The notes under the pieces were generated by a model, which had not been told where the DNA came from, did no database searches, and saw nothing but the letters and a program-made list of their open reading frames with translations. A stretch of DNA of 9,451 bases from Candidatus Coatesiibacteriota bacterium (GTDB lineage Bacteria; B130-G9): NCBI GenBank assembly GCA_016929465.1, contig JAFGIT010000051.1, positions 1-9,451 of the forward strand. Reading direction: 5' to 3'. The position numbers were made by a program, and so were the translations under genes. Positions 1 through 7,370 of this stretch are shown piece by piece (positions within the stretch are counted from its first letter, which is position 1; each line of letters begins with the position of its first letter).

Positions 1-2852
1 GTACGAATGTCTTTCAATTGAGGCCTTGTTACTAGGTGGATATCGCCCTGAATCTCGCGCCATCGGTCTCCTGGCAACGCGAACATGAGGGGCTGCTTGA
101 TACTCCCGTCAAGTTCGAATTCGCTCTCCCCCAGCCTCCCCGAAAGCTGCCTGATTCTAAGAATCTGGTCCGTGAGCTCGAGGTTACCGGAAAAACCCGA
201 AAGGCCCAGGGCAAAGGAGTCGTGAGATGCATCTACGTCCTTCAGCTCGAGAGAGGCTTTGAATTCGGCATCCAATAGCCTCCCCGTCGAGAACCCAGTC
301 GTCACGCCTATCCGTGCCTGCCCCGAAGGCAGATTGAGATCCTCGGCAATCTCGTTCACTGCATCAGGCATGAGCTGAGATGACAGGAGTCCTTTGATCG
401 CGCTGGCATTGAGTTCGAGCGCCAGTCCGCCTGTGCCGACTGCTTGCAGGCTGCGAGGTGGGGCCTTCGCCAGTTCATTCGGCTGTGACGCCAATCTGAG
501 CCAGCCGTTAACCTCGGCCTCTCCCCCCAAAGACTGGACATTAGGGGAAAGGCGCGCGAGCTCCGAGACGTTCGTTGCCGGAAGGTCGATTGAGAGATTC
601 CAGCGGGGTTCATCCTGGAAGTCAATCTCGCCTAATCCGCGTAGGACCAGCCCTCCCAATTCAGCCCGTGCAGTATCAATCTGGAGACTCTTGAATTCAA
701 TCAACCGGGCCGACGCGCTCATTCTGCCATTCTCACCAGCCGCCTTCCTTAGCCAATCGCCGTATATGATCTCGGGCTCCGAGAAATCACCTTCGAGCGA
801 GACCTTCAGCTCGTCAAGGCTGCCGCTCGCGTTGAGATTCGCGAATGCCTCAGAGCCATCTATTGAGAGAACCGCCGGACCAGCCTCGCCAGAAAATGGA
901 CCGCCAATATCCTGCTGAAGGCGAAAGTCTCCTTTGGCAGATATCGTCGGGGAGGTGCTGTATGGGCGCTCTATCTCGATGTCGAGGTGGGAGACCACCG
1001 GCCAGGAACCGCCTAATACAGAAAGCGTCTTCAGGTTGGCAGATGCATGGGAGATGTCAGCTTCGACCGACAGCAATCTGACCGGAAGGTCCAAGGGCAC
1101 GTAATTAATCCTGCTGCCGAAAATGTGAATCTTGCCCTTGACGCAGGGCTCCATGGCGCCGGAGAGAAAGAGAGCGGCGTCGAAATCGCCCTTTATCGTG
1201 CCGCTTAGACCATCGCAATCATCGATGAACTCTGCCCCTCTCGGAGGCAATGGGACGCCATCAAGAATTCCATTGACCACTTCAACCGGTAATTCAAGAG
1301 TGTGGCATTTCACGAAAACCATTGGCTCCGAACCGCGAGCGCCGTCACAGCCCTTGAGTAATTCGCCCCATGAGTAGCTCCCCTCCCTCGCAATAAGATC
1401 GTCCAAAGCGCCAATGGAGAGATCAATGAAAGGAGGACGCGTAGTGGGCAGCTCTTTGCCATCAACCAAAAATAACCACTTGGCAGTGTCGAATTCCAGC
1501 ACGCCTTCATGCAGAGACAGGTGACCAGAAGAAGCTCTTACGCCGAGTTTCCCGAGATGGTCTCGGACATTCAGGCCGTCAATTGAGCAGATTATTCCGA
1601 GTTCTCTCGGTATGAAAGTCCCCTCATCCACGTAGAATAGATCCGACGCCTTTCCTGCGAAACCAGACATGAAGCGACGGATCTCTCCCGACAATTTTAT
1701 CCTTCGAATCCAGTTCGCCTCGTCTCTGGGCAGAAGCTCCGAGGGCGTCAAGTCTAGGATGGTGGAAATGGGCAAGCTATATGCCCCGAATTCATAGACA
1801 AGAAGGGTTCCCCCCGTCGGAGGCTGCAGGAAGAAGAGCTTTCCCGCGATCTGATTCTCGTCGATCTTGATGACCACCGGCTGCAGGCGGATTCCCTTGT
1901 CGGCAATACCTGCCGTGAATGACAAATCTAGGTCGTGATATCCCGCAGCATCGCTGCCAGAGAGGTTGTGCTCCAAATGAAGCCGGTCCGCCTTCAAACT
2001 CCCCTTGAGAGTGATTTCCTTTTGCGGTTGAGTAGAGACGTTCACATTGAGGCTGCAATTCGCAGTCAGCCCGGCCTTCCGCAAAATTTCCGGCAAATAG
2101 CCGGAGAACGCCGAGCAACCGATGCCGTCGATGCCGACGTCGCCGGAGAGACTCAGCGGGAATAATCCGGATTCGACGTAGCTCTTCGTTGGGTCGATTC
2201 GGAGCGTTGCCTTTATCCTTCCCACGCCCTCGCGGTGCGGGACCCTTGAAGCAAATCTAACCTGAAACGGCGTCGAGCAGTTCATTCCCTTGACTGATAT
2301 CCTGGTGTCGCGGAACAGTGTGCGAATAGGGCGGCCGGGTGTTGTTATCCTGTCATCGATCAGAAGGTCTGCCCCGCGAACGTGGACATCGAGTGCGAGG
2401 GGGAGCATGGGAGGGGCCTGCATGAAATCGAACACCCTCGCTCCCTTCGGTCCAGCATATTGCTTATCTGGAGTTCGCGCGTGTTCGTCGAGAGTCATCC
2501 CAATACGCGGATTTTTGATGTGGATCTCCTCGACGAGAATCTCTCCCGAAAGTAGCGACAGGAGATTCAGATCGATCCTAATTCTCGAGATGTTGACCTC
2601 TGACAGCGGCCCATACCCGTCAGGAAGTGAGATGCCCGATGCAACGAATCCGAGATCCGGTAGCACAGTCAGCCTCCCGGATTCGATCTCGACGGGGACG
2701 CCCAGAGCTTCGCTCATCCCGTCCGCAACCTCCTGGGCATAATCGTCCAAGTCTATTAGTGCCGGAATGAGCGCCGCGGCAACCAGCAAGAGTGCTATTG
2801 CGACAAGAACGCCGAGAAGCCACTTCCGCAGCACAGATTTGGGCCTATTCAT
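1..2852 (-). CDS. Large AsmA-like envelope protein (N-terminal 950 residues)
   Basis: Translating the minus strand from the ATG at 2852 gives 950 complete codons without a stop up to the left edge, so the 3' end is missing. GGGGAG lies three bases before the ATG. Residues 12-32 are a single hydrophobic helix after a basic tip (MNRPKSVLRKW), a signal anchor. The next part follows the AsmA N-terminal pattern: LIDLDDYAQEVADGMSEALG, VPVEIESGRLTVLPDLGF, then NLLSLLSGEILVEEIHIKNP. The rest is long, beta-repeat-like sequence rich in alternating hydrophobic residues, as in AsmA/YhdP/TamB-type proteins, which are thought to bridge the inner and outer membranes and move phospholipid or assist outer-membrane assembly. 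Eight cysteines (192, 246, 266, 422, 502, 516, 546, 570) lie in residues 192-570 and none in 571-950. Family membership is firm at the AsmA-like level; the exact subfamily is not determined. A 188-base spacer and a possible terminator suggest a separate transcription unit. Confidence 0.87.
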   Translation of the reverse strand, partial: MNRPKSVLRKWLLGVLVAIALLLVAAALIPALIDLDDYAQEVADGMSEALGVPVEIESGRLTVLPDLGFVASGISLPDGYGPLSEVNISRIRIDLNLLSLLSGEILVEEIHIKNPRIGMTLDEHARTPDKQYAGPKGARVFDFMQAPPMLPLALDVHVRGADLLIDDRITTPGRPIRTLFRDTRISVKGMNCSTPFQVRFASRVPHREGVGRIKATLRIDPTKSYVESGLFPLSLSGDVGIDGIGCSAFSGYLPEILRKAGLTANCSLNVNVSTQPQKEITLKGSLKADRLHLEHNLSGSDAAGYHDLDLSFTAGIADKGIRLQPVVIKIDENQIAGKLFFLQPPTGGTLLVYEFGAYSLPISTILDLTPSELLPRDEANWIRRIKLSGEIRRFMSGFAGKASDLFYVDEGTFIPRELGIICSIDGLNVRDHLGKLGVRASSGHLSLHEGVLEFDTAKWLFLVDGKELPTTRPPFIDLSIGALDDLIAREGSYSWGELLKGCDGARGSEPMVFVKCHTLELPVEVVNGILDGVPLPPRGAEFIDDCDGLSGTIKGDFDAALFLSGAMEPCVKGKIHIFGSRINYVPLDLPVRLLSVEADISHASANLKTLSVLGGSWPVVSHLDIEIERPYSTSPTISAKGDFRLQQDIGGPFSGEAGPAVLSIDGSEAFANLNASGSLDELKVSLEGDFSEPEIIYGDWLRKAAGENGRMSASARLIEFKSLQIDTARAELGGLVLRGLGEIDFQDEPRWNLSIDLPATNVSELARLSPNVQSLGGEAEVNGWLRLASQPNELAKAPPRSLQAVGTGGLALELNASAIKGLLSSQLMPDAVNEIAEDLNLPSGQARIGVTTGFSTGRLLDAEFKASLELKDVDASHDSFALGLSGFSGNLELTDQILRIRQLSGRLGESEFELDGSIKQPLMFALPGDRWREIQGDIHLVTRPQLKDIR

Positions 2853-2936
2853 TCGCTCCCCAATTCAGCAGACATTGAATCAGAGCATCGTGGGCTTCGA
2901 GGTTCCGAACATAATCCGCGAAGCTCTTCCGAGGAT

Positions 2937-2945
2937 AATATAACA
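2937..2945 (-). promoter_or_regulatory. Possible extended -10 promoter for the AsmA-like gene
   Basis: The minus strand reads TGTTATATT, that is a TG-N motif directly before TATATT, an extended -10 pattern. No good -35 hexamer lies at 16-18 bases upstream, which extended -10 promoters can tolerate. It sits about 85 bases before the start of the AsmA-like gene and downstream of the candidate terminator, which fits a new transcription unit. The match is to a generic pattern only. Confidence 0.3.
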
Positions 2946-2970
2946 CCAATCTGTCGGATCTCTCAGCGTA

Positions 2971-3005
2971 TAAAAACCGGTTCAATCACGCACGGCACTG
3001 ATTGA
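2971..3005 (-). terminator. Possible intrinsic terminator after the Bat/zinc-ribbon unit
   Basis: On the minus strand, TCAATCA (3005-2999) and TGATTGA (2988-2982) form a perfect 7-base-pair stem with a 10-base loop. After ACCGG a run of five T follows (2976-2972). It lies 36 bases after the stop of the zinc-ribbon gene, the right place for the end of the operon. The stem is A/T-rich and the T-run is separated from it by five bases, so termination may be weak. Confidence 0.4.
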
Positions 3006-3040
3006 GGAGACAATTATGGCTCTGAGCAGCCGCATTACAG

Positions 3041-3748
3041 TCACTCTCCAGGATCGAGCTTTGGCTTCGGACCGATTTTGAGGAGAACAAGGAGATCGAT
3101 AATCGAGATGAGGTGAACGCTACCGAGAGCGATCAATGGGTATTTTATCTGATCGATGAGAACGCCTATTGCGTATTCGTACAGATTAGGTGGGAGATCA
3201 AGATAACCACGCTCCAATCCGCTGGGCAGCTCGAGAGATGGTCCCAGGTAGAAGCCGACGATCCCGGCAATGATGGCCGCAAAAAATAAGAACAATCCCC
3301 GGAGCGGTCTGCGTATTGCCAGATGGCCTGCACCTGGAATAGCAAGCCCTGCTAAGAATACTGGGCCGCCCGACGGGATACCCGAACGCCGCTGCCTATC
3401 TCGCTCCGACATCTCCTTCCATTTGGGTGAAGCACAATATTCGACCGAGTCATCAATGTCCTTTTGGCGCAGCGACTCCCAGAACTCGGAGTATTCCTCG
3501 CCGGTCCCAATTCCGCTGTTATCCGTTTTGCGCGAGCTTCGAGGATCTCTGGCCTTCTCATCCCTTAGGTCCTTCACAGAGAAGGGCTCATTGAGGCCTC
3601 TTGTTTCGCTATTGCGCCTATCTGGATGCGTTTTGTGCTCTTCGAGAATCGTCCTGGTATCGATCATGAACTCGCAGCATGGGCAATCCACGAGAACCTC
3701 GCCCATGGGATCGAACTTATGCCCACATTTAGGGCACTTAACCTCCAT
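3041..3748 (-). CDS. Zinc-ribbon membrane protein, function unknown
   Basis: A 235-residue protein follows batE by 66 bases on the same strand, so it is probably in the same transcript. Residues 5-25 form a likely zinc ribbon: CPKC (C5, C8) and CPCC (C22, C25, with an extra C24). Residues 30-125 are a charged, probably flexible linker with another cysteine at 105. The C-terminal half is membrane-embedded: a hydrophobic segment about 129-146 containing IPGAGHLAIRRPLRGLFLFF (an arrangement reminiscent of TM2-like small membrane domains), a helix about 150-169 and a last helix about 203-226. The zinc ribbon would be cytoplasmic if the N terminus stays inside. An in-frame ATG at 3766 adds six residues, but the chosen ATG has AGAGGGG three bases upstream, whereas the earlier one has no visible site. 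I do not recognise a named family, and no function is claimed. Confidence 0.82.
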   Translation of the reverse strand: MEVKCPKCGHKFDPMGEVLVDCPCCEFMIDTRTILEEHKTHPDRRNSETRGLNEPFSVKDLRDEKARDPRSSRKTDNSGIGTGEEYSEFWESLRQKDIDDSVEYCASPKWKEMSERDRQRRSGIPSGGPVFLAGLAIPGAGHLAIRRPLRGLFLFFAAIIAGIVGFYLGPSLELPSGLERGYLDLPPNLYEYAIGVLIDQIKYPLIALGSVHLISIIDLLVLLKIGPKPKLDPGE

Positions 3749-3814
3749 AATCCCCTCTGGCCGCATATACCGGCCGGCGCAATTTGAGCATTCTGCCGTG
3801 GCGGCCGATTTTGC

Positions 3815-4696
3815 TCAGGCCTCCTCTAGCCCATAGGCCCCGCTGATGATCTCGAGAGAATCCCCCGGGAGCCACCCGGAGAGCCCAGACTCAAGGCTTA
3901 TCTGATACCAACCGTCGGTGATAGTCTGAACTCTGACTTTTGAGCCGCTGTGAAGCTCGAAGACCTCCGCGAATTTCTCCCCCGGACCGCTTCGCGCCTT
4001 CACGGCATCGGCCACGACAATCCCATCGTCGAGCGAATTATACGAGCGGATCTTGATTGCTGTATTTGTCAAACTGAAAAGAAGCAGGACCAGCGTTGCC
4101 CCGGCTATACGCATGAGCAGTTTCCGTCTCTTCGATCTGGACGACTCGGGATCGTCCCCTTCCCCTCGGAGTAGGATGACCGCGATGGCGAGGGCCATGA
4201 ATGTCACATACAGTGAGAGCGAGATAGTTGACCATTCATTGGGATTGAATAGCGAATATATGTCGATGAATAGCTGAGCGAGTATATTGTGCTCCACTGG
4301 CTCAATTCTGTCGATTATCCGCGACTGCGCCAGGTGGAGATTGTAGGTGATTGAGTCATCACGGGGCGCCAGCTCCTTTGCCCTCTCGTAGTATAAGATT
4401 GCGCGTCCCAGGTCGCCAGTGCGGAAGTAGGAATTGCCGAGATTATAGAAGAGGTCGGGATTCTTCCATTTGACGAGCGCGGCAGCCAGAAAGCGATCTC
4501 TTGCCCCGGCGAAGTCGCCCTTTTCGTAGGAATCACAGCCATCGTTGTAGAGCTCCAAGGTCACCTTGGGATCGATCTCTGCCCTTGCATGAGCAATCGC
4601 CGGAATTAGCAGCATCACCAAGGCAAGAATTGAGACTGACCTCGCGAAACCGAGATGTGAAATCGACTCCCGCAAATCCACGGTGTGTATCGGCAA
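3815..4696 (-). CDS. batE: TPR and SH3b membrane protein, BatE-like
   Basis: From the chosen TTG start the protein has 293 residues. A signal sequence or first helix (about residues 18-38, VSILALVMLLIPAIAHARA) precedes a TPR region (about 48-123, with DLFYNLGNSYFRTGDLGRAI). Two membrane helices follow (about 159-176 and 196-214), then a bacterial SH3 domain (about 225-286: VVADAVKARSGPGEKF, then DGWYQISLESGLSGWLPGD). TPR plus two helices plus SH3b is the usual BatE layout. SH3b domains often bind peptides or cell-wall material, so a periplasmic contact role is inferred. The gene starts 11 bases after batD. An upstream ATG at 4759 would add 21 residues overlapping batD, but the ribosome site supports TTG. 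Its TPR block is similar in sequence to that of BatC. Confidence 0.9.
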   Translation of the reverse strand: MPIHTVDLRESISHLGFARSVSILALVMLLIPAIAHARAEIDPKVTLELYNDGCDSYEKGDFAGARDRFLAAALVKWKNPDLFYNLGNSYFRTGDLGRAILYYERAKELAPRDDSITYNLHLAQSRIIDRIEPVEHNILAQLFIDIYSLFNPNEWSTISLSLYVTFMALAIAVILLRGEGDDPESSRSKRRKLLMRIAGATLVLLLFSLTNTAIKIRSYNSLDDGIVVADAVKARSGPGEKFAEVFELHSGSKVRVQTITDGWYQISLESGLSGWLPGDSLEIISGAYGLEEA

Positions 4697-4702
4697 GCTG
4701 AG

Positions 4703-4709
4703 CCTCCTC
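4703..4709 (-). promoter_or_regulatory. Ribosome binding site of batE overlapping the batD stop
   Basis: GAGGAGG on the minus strand overlaps the TGA stop of batD and lies 6 bases before a TTG codon at 4696-4694. This near-perfect Shine-Dalgarno site decides the batE start in favour of TTG over an ATG at 4759, which lies inside batD and has no comparable site. Confidence 0.75.
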
Positions 4710-6525
4710 AATTCTCTTTCCCAACATTCAGGTGCTGAAGCAATGAAAGCGCTTGCCAAACCTTCGCCATCACGCCCTTCATTTCGTCGATCGAGCTCTT
4801 CTGGGCTGAGAACCTATAGAAATCGCAGACTTCTATGCACTCCGAAGCCAGCAATCCGGCCTTGTCTCCATCGCCCGAGCTGCTGATTATCCCGCCTACG
4901 GTCGTCGCAGATATTCCGGGTGTTGGCACGCCGAATCGGGCGCCGATATAGTCGATCAGCGATTTCGCCAGGAGCGAGTAGAACTCCTTTGGCTCATCCG
5001 GATTCATCCGAGTTTTGGCCTCTGAAAGCAGTCTGTATGCGTCCCTCTTTGCCGTTCTCAATCTCCTGTCGCCAAACAACTTCTCAGAGAGCGCGCCCTT
5101 GAAACAAAGCCCGATTGCCACAAGGCCGGGCAAGAGGACCAAGATCAGAGTGATCGCTCTCTTGTGTAGGTCCTGACGATAATCCTTGAACTCAGTCATC
5201 TTCGGCTTGATGAAGCGGATGTCGATGCCTGTCTGCTGGACGTCGGTTCTCTGTGTCAACGATGGAGTTTCCCCGGGCGATGCCACCTGGGCGGTACCTG
5301 TCACGGTCAATTTGATCGGGCGCGTCTTCGCCGTTCTATAGCGGCTTGTTTCCGGGTCGAAATAAGAAAATGCGAAAGCGGGGATAACATAGTCGCCGGG
5401 CTGGTTCGGGACGAGTACGAATTCGAAGGACTTGGTTCCGCGAATAGGTGAATCCTTCCTGCTTACGCTCTCCTTTATATTCGGCTCATAGACATCTAGG
5501 TGCTCAATGCTCGGCTTGGGGAGCTCTTGAATGGTCTTGACGTTGCCAGTCCCCCAGATCCTGACATTGAGCGTGGCTGATTTTCCGACCTCCAGTTCGC
5601 TCGGCTCGACAGAAGCGCTGATCGAGAATTGGCCCACCGCGCCCGAAAAATCGGGCGGCGCGCCATCCGGAAGTGGCTTGACGTTAATCGTTATCGGCTG
5701 CGTCTGAAGATTTCTCGGGCGTTCCACTCCCCGTCGGCCAAATGCAAAATTCGGCGAGAAGAAAGTATCGAGTGTGCATTTGAGCGACGCGGAGCCAATC
5801 GTAAGCTCGCCCGTTTTGGTCGGGAACAGGGCGGTCGAGATCTCCTCTACTCTGTATCGCTTGCCCTTTATAAGCGTGGCGTATCTCCGCCGGTTCTCGA
5901 TGTCTTCCTTCCAGAAATTTGTGCACGTCGGCGCGGTGTAGTCTGCGGAGCCCAGATCGTGTCGTGAGAACAGTCTGAATGTCATCGTAAGCTGCTCGCC
6001 CAAATACACTTCTTTCTTATCTGCCGACGTCTCTATGAAGATGGTCTCGTCACCGGCCGTCTGAGGCGTGGGTCCTGCTGCATCCTGATCCCCTTGAGAT
6101 GGCCCTTTTGCTTGCGGCCTGGATTGGTGCTCCAGAACTTCCACCTGAATCCGTTTGGTCGTGACCGTCTTGTCGTCGGCCTTGGCCCGAATGGGTGGAA
6201 TAGAGAGAACGCCGACCTTCTCCGGCTGCAATATGTACTGGTAGGTCGCAGTGGCTTCCACTTGCATATTGATGATTGTCATGCTCTGCGACTTTGACTG
6301 CGATATTATCGAAAAATCGCTCGACATGTCAGGCAATTGTATCTCGCCGTCGATGCCCTTCGCAGTAATTATGAGCGTGATCTGATCGTCGATAAAGATG
6401 GTCTTCTCGCTGACAGATGCCTCGATTGAGCTCTGAGCCGACGCGCTTGAGGCCCCCGCAAGAAATAGGGCGAGAAATAACGCGAATGCCGCCGTCTGGC
6501 GATGTGCAATCAGTCGATCAAACAC
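4708..6525 (-). CDS. batD: BatD family protein
   Basis: A 605-residue BatD protein begins with GTG one base after the batC stop. A signal peptide (about residues 10-30, ending in ASSASAQ) is followed by a long periplasmic beta-rich region of Ig-like repeats. Typical BatD wording includes ASVSEKTIFIDDQITLIITA, FSIISQSKSQSMTIIN, KKEVYLGEQLTMTFRLFS and NQPGDYVIPAFAFSYFDP. One membrane helix (about 458-479) leads to a cytoplasmic helical tail of about 125 residues containing EFYSLLAKSLIDYIGARFGV and CDFYRF, as expected for the family. Length is normal for BatD. The role is inferred from the family: a periplasmic partner of the VWA and TPR proteins at the inner membrane, linked to aerotolerance in Bacteroides, though the biochemical function is not established. 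No in-frame ATG lies near the N terminus, so GTG is the only sensible start. Confidence 0.94.
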   Translation of the reverse strand: MFDRLIAHRQTAAFALFLALFLAGASSASAQSSIEASVSEKTIFIDDQITLIITAKGIDGEIQLPDMSSDFSIISQSKSQSMTIINMQVEATATYQYILQPEKVGVLSIPPIRAKADDKTVTTKRIQVEVLEHQSRPQAKGPSQGDQDAAGPTPQTAGDETIFIETSADKKEVYLGEQLTMTFRLFSRHDLGSADYTAPTCTNFWKEDIENRRRYATLIKGKRYRVEEISTALFPTKTGELTIGSASLKCTLDTFFSPNFAFGRRGVERPRNLQTQPITINVKPLPDGAPPDFSGAVGQFSISASVEPSELEVGKSATLNVRIWGTGNVKTIQELPKPSIEHLDVYEPNIKESVSRKDSPIRGTKSFEFVLVPNQPGDYVIPAFAFSYFDPETSRYRTAKTRPIKLTVTGTAQVASPGETPSLTQRTDVQQTGIDIRFIKPKMTEFKDYRQDLHKRAITLILVLLPGLVAIGLCFKGALSEKLFGDRRLRTAKRDAYRLLSEAKTRMNPDEPKEFYSLLAKSLIDYIGARFGVPTPGISATTVGGIISSSGDGDKAGLLASECIEVCDFYRFSAQKSSIDEMKGVMAKVWQALSLLQHLNVGKEN

Positions 6526-6526
6526 A

Positions 6527-7351
6527 CTACCAGTCCTTCTCGACGGATGCCGAGTTGGCCTTCGCCTGATGGAGGTTCTTCTCGACCTTCTCCTCCTGCT
6601 GCTTGAGCGCCGCGAGTATCTGTTCGATTTGGTCCTTGGTCAACTCCTGGGGCTTCTGCATCTCTTTTTGCTCATCACCTTTTTCGGCCTGGTCTGCCGA
6701 TTGCTCCTGCCTGTCCTGCTGCCCTTGTTGCTGCTTCTGCTCTTCGTTTTGCTCCTGCTCTTTATTCTGCTGCTGATCCTGCTGATCATTCTTCTCGCTG
6801 TTCTGCTGCTCACCGTCTTGCTGGTCTTTGTTCTGATCCTGCTGATCTTGCTCGCTCTGCTGGTTCTGGCACTGAGATTGCTCTTTTGTATGAAGCGCGA
6901 TCTCGAGGTTGTATCTGGCTTCTTCGTCGTTGGGATCGATAAGCAGCGCGTTCTTGTAGGCCTCTATCGCTTCGTCGATTTGACCGGCTTTGAGCGACGC
7001 GTTGCCCAGGTTGTAGTTTGCACGACCTGCGAGCTCAGGCGGGGAATCCTGGGATGCCACTCGAAAGCCAGCGCGGGCGTCCTCAAAGCTCCCCTTCTTA
7101 TAGAGGATATTGCTCATGTTGTACTGCAGTTCCAGCGAATCTGGCATATCCAGCTGTGCTGATGTAATCGACACGAGCGCTTCGTCCAGCTTGTTCTCTT
7201 TGTAGAGCTTGGCCGCTTGTTCGGCCAGTTGACTGGGCTCATCTTTCCAGGAGAGGCCCGACGTTATGGACCACACGAATATGAGAACCACGAAAACTCC
7301 TATTCTATTCGGGGAGTATCGCCTCATAATCCCATGTCGATTACCGCGCAT
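6527..7351 (-). CDS. batC: TPR protein with Q/E-rich tail, BatC-like
   Basis: A 274-residue protein begins 19 bases after the VWA gene. An N-terminal hydrophobic segment (about residues 17-33) is a signal peptide or anchor, so the rest is probably periplasmic. Residues 40-155 hold about three tetratricopeptide repeats, the clearest being ANYNLGNASLKAGQIDEAIE and its continuation to DPNDEEARYNLE. Residues 157-229 are low-complexity, dominated by Q, E, D, N and K. The conserved BatC-type end follows: LTKDQIEQILAALKQQEEKV and a final VEKDW. TPRs mediate protein contacts, so a scaffold role within the Bat complex is inferred. The start is uncertain: an in-frame ATG at residue 9 (7327) would give a tidier signal peptide, but its GGGA lies only two bases away. 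Assignment as BatC rests on TPR content, the terminal motif and its place between the VWA gene and batD. Confidence 0.88.
   Translation of the reverse strand: MRGNRHGIMRRYSPNRIGVFVVLIFVWSITSGLSWKDEPSQLAEQAAKLYKENKLDEALVSITSAQLDMPDSLELQYNMSNILYKKGSFEDARAGFRVASQDSPPELAGRANYNLGNASLKAGQIDEAIEAYKNALLIDPNDEEARYNLEIALHTKEQSQCQNQQSEQDQQDQNKDQQDGEQQNSEKNDQQDQQQNKEQEQNEEQKQQQGQQDRQEQSADQAEKGDEQKEMQKPQELTKDQIEQILAALKQQEEKVEKNLHQAKANSASVEKDW
6534..6540 (-). promoter_or_regulatory. Ribosome binding site of batD
   Basis: AGAAGGA on the minus strand lies 8 bases before the GTG start of batD and inside the last codons of batC. It supports the GTG as the real start and suggests translational coupling across the one-base junction. 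Confidence 0.7.
6665..6883 (-). repeat. Glutamine/acidic low-complexity tract inside batC
   Basis: About 73 codons (BatC residues 157-229) read almost only Q, E, D, N and K, with runs such as EQDQQDQNKDQQDGEQQ. On the plus strand this appears as CTG/CTT/CTC-rich DNA. The tract is imperfect rather than a tandem repeat of one fixed unit. Such a linker is common in BatC-like TPR proteins and is probably a disordered periplasmic spacer before the conserved C-terminal motif. Confidence 0.8.
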
Positions 7352-7370
7352 TCAGGTCCATCCCATCAGT

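Noticed and set aside
394-918. Plus-strand ORF of 174 residues
   Set aside because: It lies wholly opposite the continuous AsmA-like frame, has serine/proline-rich nonsense composition and no recognisable domain.
2290-2742. Plus-strand ORF of 150 residues
   Set aside because: It is antisense to the AsmA-like gene near its 5' end; the composition is serine/arginine-rich, with no motif or ribosome site.
3270-3836. Plus-strand ORF of 188 residues
   Set aside because: It is antisense to the zinc-ribbon gene and the end of batE. The minus-strand frame has paired CxxC motifs and membrane helices; this one has neither.
6569-7162. Plus-strand ORF of 197 residues, very rich in leucine, resembling a membrane protein
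   Set aside because: It is the complement of the glutamine- and glutamate-rich codons of batC (CAG/GAG read as CTG/CTC). BatC has recognisable TPRs and a conserved end; the leucine-rich frame has no motif of its own.
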